From positions 191,484 to 255,483 of the forward strand of contig JAFEGM010000032.1 of NCBI GenBank assembly GCA_018240025.1: a stretch of 64,000 nucleotides of DNA, read 5' to 3'. The translations under genes and the position numbers were made by a program. The stretch is from Verrucomicrobiota bacterium (GTDB taxonomy: Bacteria > Verrucomicrobiota > Verrucomicrobiia > Chthoniobacterales > SZAS-18). How positions within the stretch are numbered: the stretch's first letter is position 1; the number at the start of each line of letters is the position of its first letter. Below, piece by piece: positions 51,177-59,178 of this stretch. A model generated the notes under the pieces. It saw only the letters and a list, made by a program, of their open reading frames with translations, was not told where the DNA came from and ran no database searches.

Positions 51177-52130
51177 TCAGCCCTTGAGCGACTGACGCAG
51201 GTCCTCGAGCTGACCGGCGCTGCCCAGCTTGGTGTTCTTGTGGGCAATGAACTTCGCGTATTCCGCGATGAAAACCTTGCCCGGCGGGCGGAAGTCGAAC
51301 TCGGTCGGCTTGTCGCGGAAGAACTCGCGGTGCACGCGCGTCCAGACCAGGCGGCCGTCCGTGTCGATGTTCACCTTGGTCACGCCTAGCTTGGCCGCCG
51401 GCAGATACTCTTCCTCGTTCACGCCGCGCGCGCTCGGGTCCAGCTTGCCGCCAGCCTCGTTGATGCGGGTGACCTCGCTGACCGGCACGCTGCTGGAGCC
51501 GTGCATGACGATGGGCAGGCCGGGGATCTTCTGCGTGATGGACTCGATGACGTCGAAGCGCAGCGACTGCTGGCCCTTGAACTTGTACGCGCCGTGGCTG
51601 GTGCCAATGGCCGCCGCGAGGGAATCGCAACCCGTCTGCTTCACGAACTCCACCGCCTCGTCCGGATTGGTCAGACAGGCGTGTCCTTCGTCGACCTTGA
51701 TGTCCTCCTCGACACCGCCCAGCATGCCGAGCTCGGCCTCGACGCTGATGCCCTTGGCGTGCGCACGGTCCACCACCCGCTTGGTGATGGCCACATTCTC
51801 GGCGAAGGGCTCGTGCGAGGCGTCGATCATGACCGAGGAATAGAAGCCGCTGTCGATGCAGTCGTAGCAGGTGGCCTCGTCGCCGTGGTCGAGATGGACC
51901 GCAAAGATGGCCTCCGGGAAGATCTCCTCGCAGGCGCGCACGATGGCCTCGATGACGCGCTTGTCCGTGTAGTTCCGCGCGCCCTTCGAGAGCTGGATGA
52001 TGAACGGCGCCTTCGATTCGACGCAGCCGCGGAACAGGCCCATCGCCTGCTCGGCGTTGTTGATGTTGTAGGCGCCGACCGCGTACTTCAGGTAGGCGTG
52101 TTTATAGAGCTGCTGCGTGGTGACGATCAT
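51177..52130 (-). CDS. fba: Class II fructose-bisphosphate aldolase
   Basis: 317 residues. Zinc ligands and active-site motifs of class II aldolases are visible: AVHLDHGD, SVEAELGMLGG, AAIGTSHGAYKF, VMHGSSSVP and KVNIDTDGR. It cleaves fructose 1,6-bisphosphate to dihydroxyacetone phosphate and glyceraldehyde 3-phosphate. ATG 52130 is the canonical start. It is followed by its own terminator. Confidence 0.96.
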   Translation of the reverse strand: MIVTTQQLYKHAYLKYAVGAYNINNAEQAMGLFRGCVESKAPFIIQLSKGARNYTDKRVIEAIVRACEEIFPEAIFAVHLDHGDEATCYDCIDSGFYSSVMIDASHEPFAENVAITKRVVDRAHAKGISVEAELGMLGGVEEDIKVDEGHACLTNPDEAVEFVKQTGCDSLAAAIGTSHGAYKFKGQQSLRFDVIESITQKIPGLPIVMHGSSSVPVSEVTRINEAGGKLDPSARGVNEEEYLPAAKLGVTKVNIDTDGRLVWTRVHREFFRDKPTEFDFRPPGKVFIAEYAKFIAHKNTKLGSAGQLEDLRQSLKG

Positions 52131-52321
52131 AGAAGGAAGGGCGTGGGGTGGCGTCGCTAAGACGCGCGAAGGGCTGGGATATTCCCCCCGCCGGCCCCGG
52201 GGCGGCAAGGGAAATCCGGAGGCGAGCTGGGTGCCGCTCGAAAGCACCGGCATCGATTTCACCGGACCGTGCCGTGTGTTTTTCGATTCCCGCTCGGAAG
52301 GCCAGTCGATACTAGAGGCGG

Positions 52322-55231
52322 ATGTCGAATCCCGATCCGCTCCGGCAGGAATTGCAGGCGCTGCAGCAGGAGACCCAATTCCTGCGGCAGCGGCTGGGCG
52401 CGGTCGAAGCGAGATTGGCGCAACTAGCCGCCAGCGCGGCTCCGGCAGTTCCGCCGGCGCTCCCCCCGGCCCTGGCGACGCCCGCGCCGATCGCGCCGCA
52501 GCCGCGTCGGGTCGTGCTTCAGCCGCCGCCGCTGCCCGACGTCGTGGCGGCAGGCACCGCGCTGCCTCCCGTGGTGCCGGCGGCTGGCGCTGCGCCGGTG
52601 ACGGCGCACGAGTCCGCCAGCCCCCTGGAGCCACGCGCGCTGCCGGCCCTTCTCGCGGTCCCGCAGACCGCCGCCCCACCGCTTCCCCCGCTCCCCGCCG
52701 CGGTGCCGCCCGCGCAGCTGCCCCCGCAGTTGCCGGCGGAGCCGAAGCGCGAGGAGTCCTTCGAGCTGCGGATCTTCGTTTACTGGGGCGTGCGGGTGGC
52801 GATCGGATTGCTCCTGCTCGGCGTCGTCTACTTCGCGGTCTACCTCTACCAGACCCATATTCCGCGGCTCGGGCCGGGCGCGAAGATGGCCCTGCTCTAC
52901 CTGGCCTCGGGCGGCCTGCTGGGTTGCGGCGAATGGCTGCGCCGGCGCGCGGGCGAGGAGCCGCGCATGCAGACCTTCGCGGCGATCGTGGAAGGCGGCG
53001 GCTTCGGCGCGGTCTATTTCACCACGCTGGCGGGCCACGTCTTCGCGCCGCTGCGCATTTTCGAGAGCGCGGCGCTGACCCTCGGCTTGCTCTTCGGCCT
53101 CGGTGCCTTCGTGCTCTGGTGGGCGGAGCGGCGCGATGCGGCCCCGCTGGCCACAGTCGCACTGCTCAGCGCGGGCCTCTCCGCCGCGGTCATGCCGGGG
53201 TCGTGGATCGCGCTGCTCGGCACGGCCGTCTTCGCGGCGCTTGGGGTGGGTCAATGGTGGCGTCTGGGTTGGATCGGTCCTTCGGTGGCCTCGCTCGTCG
53301 CCAGTTACGGCGCCTACGGCTGGTGGCGGTATCAGGTCGGCCTCGGGCTTTCGCCGACCGGGAACTTCGCCACCGAGGCGGTCTTGCTCGCGCTCTACTG
53401 GCTCATCTTCACCGCCGGAGTCTTAGCGCCCCGGGAGGCCCGCGCGGCGCTGCGCACGGCCTTCCTCACGGCCAACAATGTCGCAGCTTACTGCCTCCTC
53501 GCGCGGATCATCGCGGCCGAGCATCCCACCTGGTTCTGGCGCTTCACGCTCGCCTCCGGTGTGCTCCTGCTCGTCCTCGCGGCCCAGGCGCATCGCCGAC
53601 TCGGAACGTCGGAGGCCAATGCCTACCGGGTGCAAGGACTCATCCTCGGCACGCTGGCCATCGTCTCCTACTTCAGCGGCTGGCAGCTCGGATTGATGCT
53701 CTGCCTCGAATCGCTCGCCCTCGCTGCGGCCGCCTCGTGGCGCGACAGCCGGCTGTTCCTCGTGGCCGGCTGGCTGGCCGGCGCGCTCGGCGTGCTGGCG
53801 CAGGTCGACTACGCCGCCCTCACCACCACGTCGGCACTGGTCGGAGGCGGCGCCTCGGCGGCCTGTCTGCTCGGCGCAGCGTGGATCGCGCTGCATCGGC
53901 CGCTGGCGGAAGCCAGGTCGCACGCCGGCTGGTTCACGACCGCGGCCGAGGTCTGGTCGGTGCTGGCCGCGGGCCTCGGCGTCCTGCTGCTGGTTCGGGA
54001 GGCGGACGCGCATTCGTCGATCTGGCTGGCGGTGGCACTGGGCCTGTGGGGCCTGGCGCTGACCCTCGCGCATCAGGCCGTGGCGGCCCGCGCGCTGCCC
54101 ATCGCCGGCTTCCTCATCCACTTGGGCGGCTTCGCGGTCTGGGGCGGATTGGAGCTGCAGCGCAAGCTCGGTCGACCCCTCGAACTCGCCGCCTGGGTGC
54201 CGCTGGCGTACACCGCGTTCAGCATCGCGCACGACCTGATCCGCCGCTGGCGCGCCACCCTGCTCGGACTGCCGACCAGCGCGCTGGTCATGGCTTCCAG
54301 CGCCGTTGCCCTGGCGCACTTCCTCGACGGGAATGCCTGGACCCTGGCCGCCGCAGGGCTGGCGGCCGGTTGGGTGCTCTACGGCTGGCGCTTTCGCGAT
54401 CCGGTCTTCGCCGTCGGTGCGCAGGCGCTGCTGGCGGCGGCGTGCCTGGTGGCCCTGGCGCGCGAGCTCGACCACCACGGTCCGGGCCTCTGGCCGACGC
54501 TGGCCCTCGCCCTCGCTCCGGTCGCGCTGCGCGCGCTGGCGCAGCGGTTGGTCGGCTCGTCGTACGAACCGGCGGACCAGGAGTTCGTCGAGCATTTCCG
54601 CCTCGCGGTCGTACAGACCGTGGTGCAGCTCGCGTTCTGGGTGCTCGTGGCGGTGCCCGATCCGTGGAAACCGCTCGCCTTCGCCAGCATCGCCCTGGCC
54701 GCCGCGGCACTGGGCCGCTGGCGCGGGGCCCCGGCCGGCGCGACCACGGCGGCGGGAGCGATCGCGCTCACGCTCGTCTTCACCCTGGCCGGCTTCGGGC
54801 GGGCGCTGCACTGGTCGCAGGCGCTGGCACTGGCGACCGCCTTCGCTGCCAGTGAGATTGCCCGCAGCGGCGGCCTCTCCGAGGTCCTGACCAACCTCTT
54901 CGCGCTCCTGCGTGGCGGCCTGCTGGCCTTCGGCTTCTTCTGGATCTCGCTGCGCCTCCAAAGTAACGCCAATGCCGCCCTCTTCACCGCCATCGGCTGG
55001 ACGCTCTACGCGCTCCTCCTCATGGTCGTGGGCCTCTGGCGGCGCGACCGCCTCGTCCGGATGGGCGCGCTCATCGTCTTCGCTCTGACCATCGGCCGCG
55101 TGCTCATCTACGAGGCATGGAGTCTCGGCCCGCTCTATCGCATGGCCAGCTTCATGGTGCTCGGCTTCGTCCTCCTGCTGCTCGGCTGGGTCTTCACCAA
55201 ATACCAGGACAAGCTGCGCGAGTGGCTGTGA
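52322..55231 (+). CDS. DUF2339 large integral membrane protein
   Basis: 969 residues. It starts with a coiled coil (RQELQALQQETQFLRQRL), then a Pro/Ala-rich linker to about 140, then at least 25 hydrophobic helices. FELRIFVYWGVRVAIGLLLL and the GGGFGAVYFTT segment are the DUF2339 family entry. Start ATG 52322 follows AGAGGCGG. Function of DUF2339 proteins is not established. The gene is monocistronic, divergent from the aldolase. Confidence 0.88.
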   Translation: MSNPDPLRQELQALQQETQFLRQRLGAVEARLAQLAASAAPAVPPALPPALATPAPIAPQPRRVVLQPPPLPDVVAAGTALPPVVPAAGAAPVTAHESASPLEPRALPALLAVPQTAAPPLPPLPAAVPPAQLPPQLPAEPKREESFELRIFVYWGVRVAIGLLLLGVVYFAVYLYQTHIPRLGPGAKMALLYLASGGLLGCGEWLRRRAGEEPRMQTFAAIVEGGGFGAVYFTTLAGHVFAPLRIFESAALTLGLLFGLGAFVLWWAERRDAAPLATVALLSAGLSAAVMPGSWIALLGTAVFAALGVGQWWRLGWIGPSVASLVASYGAYGWWRYQVGLGLSPTGNFATEAVLLALYWLIFTAGVLAPREARAALRTAFLTANNVAAYCLLARIIAAEHPTWFWRFTLASGVLLLVLAAQAHRRLGTSEANAYRVQGLILGTLAIVSYFSGWQLGLMLCLESLALAAAASWRDSRLFLVAGWLAGALGVLAQVDYAALTTTSALVGGGASAACLLGAAWIALHRPLAEARSHAGWFTTAAEVWSVLAAGLGVLLLVREADAHSSIWLAVALGLWGLALTLAHQAVAARALPIAGFLIHLGGFAVWGGLELQRKLGRPLELAAWVPLAYTAFSIAHDLIRRWRATLLGLPTSALVMASSAVALAHFLDGNAWTLAAAGLAAGWVLYGWRFRDPVFAVGAQALLAAACLVALARELDHHGPGLWPTLALALAPVALRALAQRLVGSSYEPADQEFVEHFRLAVVQTVVQLAFWVLVAVPDPWKPLAFASIALAAAALGRWRGAPAGATTAAGAIALTLVFTLAGFGRALHWSQALALATAFAASEIARSGGLSEVLTNLFALLRGGLLAFGFFWISLRLQSNANAALFTAIGWTLYALLLMVVGLWRRDRLVRMGALIVFALTIGRVLIYEAWSLGPLYRMASFMVLGFVLLLLGWVFTKYQDKLREWL

Positions 55232-55270
55232 ACCAAGGCGGCGCGCGGCATCACGGTGCTGCCCGCCGGC

Positions 55271-55489
55271 CTAGGCGGCGTCTTCGGCGGACTCGTTGAT
55301 GCGCACGATGTGCCGCACGGAGATGGTCGAGTGAACTCCCCGGTCATCCCAGACCACGACCCGGAACCCTCCCGGAGGCACATGCGCGTGATCGACCGTC
55401 GGAATGCGGAACACCTCCCCGTCGGTGGTCACAATCTCGAAGGGCCGAAAACGTGCGCGCCCGAGCAGATTTCGAATCTGTTCCGTCAT
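55271..55489 (-). CDS. Small conserved protein of unknown function
   Basis: 72 residues, beta-rich, with RPFEIVTTDGEVFRI and HTISVRHIVRI-like strands; it resembles small Verrucomicrobia and Planctomycetes proteins that predict an Sm- or SH3-like barrel. No catalytic residues are evident. It lies between the DUF2339 and GNAT genes. Confidence 0.7.
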   Translation of the reverse strand: MTEQIRNLLGRARFRPFEIVTTDGEVFRIPTVDHAHVPPGGFRVVVWDDRGVHSTISVRHIVRINESAEDAA

Positions 55490-55526
55490 GCCCGGATTCT
55501 GCCCGCGTTCAGGTTATGGTCAAATC

Positions 55527-56018
55527 TTATTCTTCGCCGAGCTCGCGCCACATGACAAGCGCATCGACGAATCCAAGCCGCGCATGCCGAAATGCGCCCG
55601 GCAACGTGCCGACCACCCGAAAGCCCAGGCGCTCCCATAGTCGGACCGCCGCGGTGTTGGTGGCCACGACGAAGTTGAACTGCATGGCGCGAAAGCCCAG
55701 CCGCCGCGCCTCGGCGAGGCAATGCTGGCCGAGACGAAGCCCCACGCCCAGCCCGCGGCTGTCGGGATCGACCATGAAGGCGGCGTTGGCCACGTGCGCG
55801 CCGAGCGCCGGCTGATTCGACCGAAGCAGGTAGGTGCCCACGACGCGACCCGCGTGCTCGGCCACGAAGACGTGGTTGCCTTCCCGAAGCCAGTAGGCCA
55901 GCGCCTCAGCCCGGGGCAGCGCCGGATCGAAGACGTAGGTGTCGCCCGGCGCGATCACAGCCTGAAAGATCCGCCAGATCGCGTCGTGGTCGTCGTCGCG
56001 GACGGGGCGGGTCAGCAT
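55527..56018 (-). CDS. GNAT family N-acetyltransferase
   Basis: 163 residues from the ATG at 56018, where family homology begins (TRPVRDDDHDAIWRIF). The acetyl-CoA motif is DSRGLGVGLRLGQHCL and the last strand is NTAAVRLWERLGFRVVG. Substrate unknown. Its start region abuts a PIN-domain remnant on the other strand. Confidence 0.9.
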   Translation of the reverse strand: MLTRPVRDDDHDAIWRIFQAVIAPGDTYVFDPALPRAEALAYWLREGNHVFVAEHAGRVVGTYLLRSNQPALGAHVANAAFMVDPDSRGLGVGLRLGQHCLAEARRLGFRAMQFNFVVATNTAAVRLWERLGFRVVGTLPGAFRHARLGFVDALVMWRELGEE

Positions 56019-56028
56019 CGGGGAAAAT

Positions 56029-56262
56029 GACGCCCGCAGCGCCGAGGGCAATTTCGGCTTTCCGCCGGACAGTCGAGGTGTCCACGCCGCCCTCTGGGAG
56101 CTGGCGGCGACACCCAGCTTCGCGCGGCGTCGGATCTACGATGCGCGCACGGCGCTGACCCTCCGCGCGTTCGGCGTGACTGAATTCGCGACGGCCAACG
56201 TCGAGGACTTCGAAGGGCTGGGCTTCGCAAAGGTCTGGAATCCCCTCGGACGCCCGCGTTGA
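56029..56262 (+). pseudogene. C-terminal remnant of a PIN-domain (VapC-like) protein
   Basis: In frame 1 the bases read as the last ~75 residues of a PIN-domain toxin: HAALWELAATPSF, RRRIYDARTALTLRAFGVT, EFATANVEDFEGLGFAKVW and NPLGRPR, then TGA. This includes the conserved Asp of the DAR motif and the NxxDF motif. The N-terminal half with the first catalytic Asp is absent and no ATG or GTG lies in a useful position, so the gene is truncated. No matching antitoxin gene is present. Confidence 0.65.
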
Positions 56263-56282
56263 GCGACCGCCGCGAGCTCGAG

Positions 56283-57437
56283 CTACGCTCCCGCCGCCCC
56301 CTCCCCGCCCGCGGCGCGCGAGCCGGGTTTGTCGCGGTAGCCGGCCACGAAGCGGGCGCGGAAATCGGCGAACGTGCCGGTCTCGATGGCCTCGCGGATG
56401 CGCCGGGCGAGATCGAGGTAGTAGTGGAGATTGTGCAGGGTCACGAGCCGCAGGCCCGCAATCTCCTGGGCCCGGAGGAGATGGCGCACGTAGGCGCGGC
56501 TGTATTCGCGGCAGCAGGGACAGCTGCAGCCCTCGACCAGCGGACCTTTGTCGAACTCGAACTGCTTGTTCTTGAGGTTGAGCGTGCCGGCATCGGTGTA
56601 GACCGACCCGTGCCGCGCCAGCCGCGTGGGCAGGACGCAGTCGAACATGTCGATGCCGCGCGCGACCAGTTCGACGATCTGCTTCGGCGTGCCCAGCCCC
56701 ATGCAATAACGCGGCCGATCCTCCGGCAGGAACGGCACCGAGTTTTCCGCCGCGCGCATCATCTCGGGCTCGGGCTCGCCCACGCTGACGCCGCCGACGG
56801 CATAGCCGGCCCAGTCCATGGCCACCAGCGCCTTGGCCGACTCCTCGCGCAGCGCCGCGAAGGTACCGCCCTGCACGATGCCGAAATGCAGCTGGCCCGC
56901 CGGGGCGTGGGCGCCGATCCACTCCCGGCAGCGCGCGGCCCAGCGCAGCGTCAAAGCGAGGCTTTTTGCCGCGTATTCCTCGGTACACGGATAGGGCGGG
57001 CATTCATCGAAGGCCATGGCGATGTCCGAGCCGAGCGTGGCCTGGATCTCCATCGAGACCTCCGGGCTGATGAAGAGTTTCGAGCCGTCGAGATGGCTCT
57101 GGAAGTAGACGCCCTCCTCCTTGATCCGACGCAGCTTGGCGAGCGAGAAGACCTGGTAGCCGCCGCTGTCGGTCAGGATGGGCCGATCCCAGCGGTTGAA
57201 GGCGTGCAGCCCTCCGAAATGGCGGATCACCTCCATGCCCGGCCGCAGGAAGAGATGGTACGTATTGCCCAGGATGATCTGCGCGTTCAGCCCGCGCAGA
57301 TCGTCCATGCCGGCGCCCTTCACCGCGCCCTGCGTGCCGACGGGCATGAAGATGGGCGTCTCGATCACCCCATGGGCGGTGACCAATCGTCCCCGGCGGG
57401 CGGCGGAGGAGGAATCGCGGGCGAGCAGCGTGAACAT
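56283..57437 (-). CDS. tgt: Queuine tRNA-ribosyltransferase
   Basis: 384 residues. Catalytic Asp D90 is in LTDSGGYQVFSL and nucleophile D266 in DMFDCVLPTR, with Arg272. The zinc site is C304, C306, C309 (CSCPCC) and H335 (TLHNLHYY). It exchanges guanine 34 for preQ1 in GU(N) anticodon tRNAs. No queF, queA or queG neighbours are visible here. It is 20 bp downstream of the metallophosphoesterase gene. Confidence 0.97.
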   Translation of the reverse strand: MFTLLARDSSSAARRGRLVTAHGVIETPIFMPVGTQGAVKGAGMDDLRGLNAQIILGNTYHLFLRPGMEVIRHFGGLHAFNRWDRPILTDSGGYQVFSLAKLRRIKEEGVYFQSHLDGSKLFISPEVSMEIQATLGSDIAMAFDECPPYPCTEEYAAKSLALTLRWAARCREWIGAHAPAGQLHFGIVQGGTFAALREESAKALVAMDWAGYAVGGVSVGEPEPEMMRAAENSVPFLPEDRPRYCMGLGTPKQIVELVARGIDMFDCVLPTRLARHGSVYTDAGTLNLKNKQFEFDKGPLVEGCSCPCCREYSRAYVRHLLRAQEIAGLRLVTLHNLHYYLDLARRIREAIETGTFADFRARFVAGYRDKPGSRAAGGEGAAGA

Positions 57438-57457
57438 GAGGATGGAAGCGGCTGCGC

Positions 57458-58453
57458 TCAGGTCAGAACCTCGACCCGACCGTCCGGGAAGCGGCGGAAC
57501 GCATGCAGGCAGGCGCCGTCCACATTGATGAACTGAGCGCGCAGCTCGGTCGGCGTGAGGTGAAAATGGTTGAAGCCGAACTCCATGCGCGTGAAGCCGC
57601 GGCGCGATTCGTTGACTTCGTATCGATCAGCCCCGCCCGCGCCCGAGATGAGGAAGCTGGCGCCGTAGCCGTCGACCTTGAGGTGCTGCAGGTTGTGGTC
57701 GTGTCCGGCCAGGCAGACGGAGATCGGGTGCTTCTTCAACGCTTCTTCCACGACGCGCAGCACCGCCGGATTGTCGCGCCGTTTCGTCGTCTCGGTGAAC
57801 GGCGGATGGTGCAGCATCAGCCACGTCCACGGCGCCTTCGTGCCCTTGGCGAGCTCGGCCTCGAGGAAGCGCATCTGCGCGACCTTCTCCTGCGGCGTGA
57901 GCGCGCCTTCCTGCACGTCGCTGTCGAGCACGATCAGCTTGAGCAGCGGACGACCCGCTTGCGGCAGTTCGAGCGCATACCATTTCGCCGGACACTTCCA
58001 GCGCGACTGCGGATGCTGCCGCGCGTAGTCGAGCTGAACCTCCCACTTCGCCGGCTCGGGCGAATGGCCGTACGAGACCGGCTCGTAGTCGTGGTTGCCA
58101 AAGCAAACGTGAAACGGGCAGGGCAAGGCGGCTGCGTCGTACATCCTTTCGAAGTCGCGCTCGAAGCGCTCCGGCACCATCCGGCCGTAGAAGTTGTCGC
58201 CCAGCGCGAGCACCGCCGTCAGCGGCCGCCGCAGCTGCCGGGCGAAGCGCGCCATCGCCTGCGCCACAGCCGCTTGATTCTCGTTCTTCGACCCGAAGTC
58301 GCCGAACGCGAGCAGATGCATGCCGTCCGGGCCGAAATCCGTCGCCGCCGGTCCTGCCGGCAACCAGTTCGCAGCCAGCAGCGAACTGCTGAACAGCAAC
58401 GTGCGGCGGATCGCTTCACGACGCGTGATCGGGACAGGAGGGACGAGCGACAT
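57458..58453 (-). CDS. Exported metallophosphoesterase (purple acid phosphatase-like)
   Basis: 331 residues. The calcineurin-like metal motifs are GDFGS, GDNFYG, FGNHDY, LHHPPF and GHDHNLQ, in order. The N-terminus (TRREAIRRTLLFSSSLLAA) has paired arginines and a hydrophobic stretch, so Tat or Sec export is likely. ATG 58453 is preferred over 58474 because it places the signal at the N-terminus. It hydrolyses phosphate esters; substrate unknown. It lies between a GNAT gene and tgt. Confidence 0.9.
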   Translation of the reverse strand: MSLVPPVPITRREAIRRTLLFSSSLLAANWLPAGPAATDFGPDGMHLLAFGDFGSKNENQAAVAQAMARFARQLRRPLTAVLALGDNFYGRMVPERFERDFERMYDAAALPCPFHVCFGNHDYEPVSYGHSPEPAKWEVQLDYARQHPQSRWKCPAKWYALELPQAGRPLLKLIVLDSDVQEGALTPQEKVAQMRFLEAELAKGTKAPWTWLMLHHPPFTETTKRRDNPAVLRVVEEALKKHPISVCLAGHDHNLQHLKVDGYGASFLISGAGGADRYEVNESRRGFTRMEFGFNHFHLTPTELRAQFINVDGACLHAFRRFPDGRVEVLT

Positions 58454-58500
58454 GACAGCCCCTTCTACCCCCACTCGGGCGATCCTTCATCCTGCATCCT

Positions 58501-59070
58501 TCATCCTTGCTTCCGCCGCTCGTGCCAATCCGGCGCCAGCAGCCCGAAGACGGCCGAGTCGGAAACCTCCGTGCCGACGCGCCAGCGCTGCCGCAGCGTG
58601 CCTTCGCGCTGAAATCCCATGCGCTCGAGCAGTTTCACCGAAGCGGCGTTGCGCGGATCGGTGTCGGCCTCCACCCGATGCAGCCCGAGTTCGCCGAAGG
58701 CAAAATCCAGCGCCAGGGGCAGGATTTCGCTCATCAGGCCCTGCCCCCAGGAAGCAGTGCCCAGCGAGTAGCCGCATTCGCAGCGGCGATGCGGCAGCTC
58801 GATCCGAAAAAGATCGAGAGTGCCGATGAGACGATCGTCCTCCCGGCCCGCGACGGCCCAGGAGATCGCGTCGCCGCTGTCGAACCCGCGCAGGACGCGT
58901 TCGATCCGCGCCACCGCTTCCTCCACCTGCTCCATCGGCAGTCGGCTCCAATAGCGCATCGCCAGCGGGTCACCGAAGACCTTGAGCAGATCCGGTGCGT
59001 CGCCGGTGTTTAGCGGACGCAGACGAACACGGGCTGATTCGAGCACAGGAAAGTTCGCGGGGAAGGGCAT
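58501..59070 (-). CDS. RimJ/RimL-like GNAT acetyltransferase
   Basis: 189 residues, ESARVRLRPLNTGDAPDLLKVF at the start and GQGLMSEILPLALDFAF as acetyl-CoA motif, followed by PRNAASVKLLERMGF. This subfamily acetylates protein or small-molecule amines. It is 47 bp upstream of the metallophosphoesterase gene and probably in one transcript with it and tgt. Confidence 0.92.
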   Translation of the reverse strand: MPFPANFPVLESARVRLRPLNTGDAPDLLKVFGDPLAMRYWSRLPMEQVEEAVARIERVLRGFDSGDAISWAVAGREDDRLIGTLDLFRIELPHRRCECGYSLGTASWGQGLMSEILPLALDFAFGELGLHRVEADTDPRNAASVKLLERMGFQREGTLRQRWRVGTEVSDSAVFGLLAPDWHERRKQG

Positions 59071-59156
59071 GGGAGGGCGGGAAACTCGCCATGGTCGCCA
59101 GCTCGCGGCAAGAACTTTGCGCCGCTTAATCGGCGCTTAATCGCCCCGTCCTATGC

Positions 59157-59168
59157 GTGTCGCGACAC
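59157..59168. promoter_or_regulatory. 12-bp palindrome upstream of the CAP gene
   Basis: GTGTCGCGACAC is its own reverse complement and lies 10 bp before the ATG of the CAP protein. A direct repeat of GCTTAATCG (59122 and 59134) lies just upstream. It could be an operator; no regulator gene is adjacent. Confidence 0.35.
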
Positions 59169-59178
59169 CTCGCGAATC

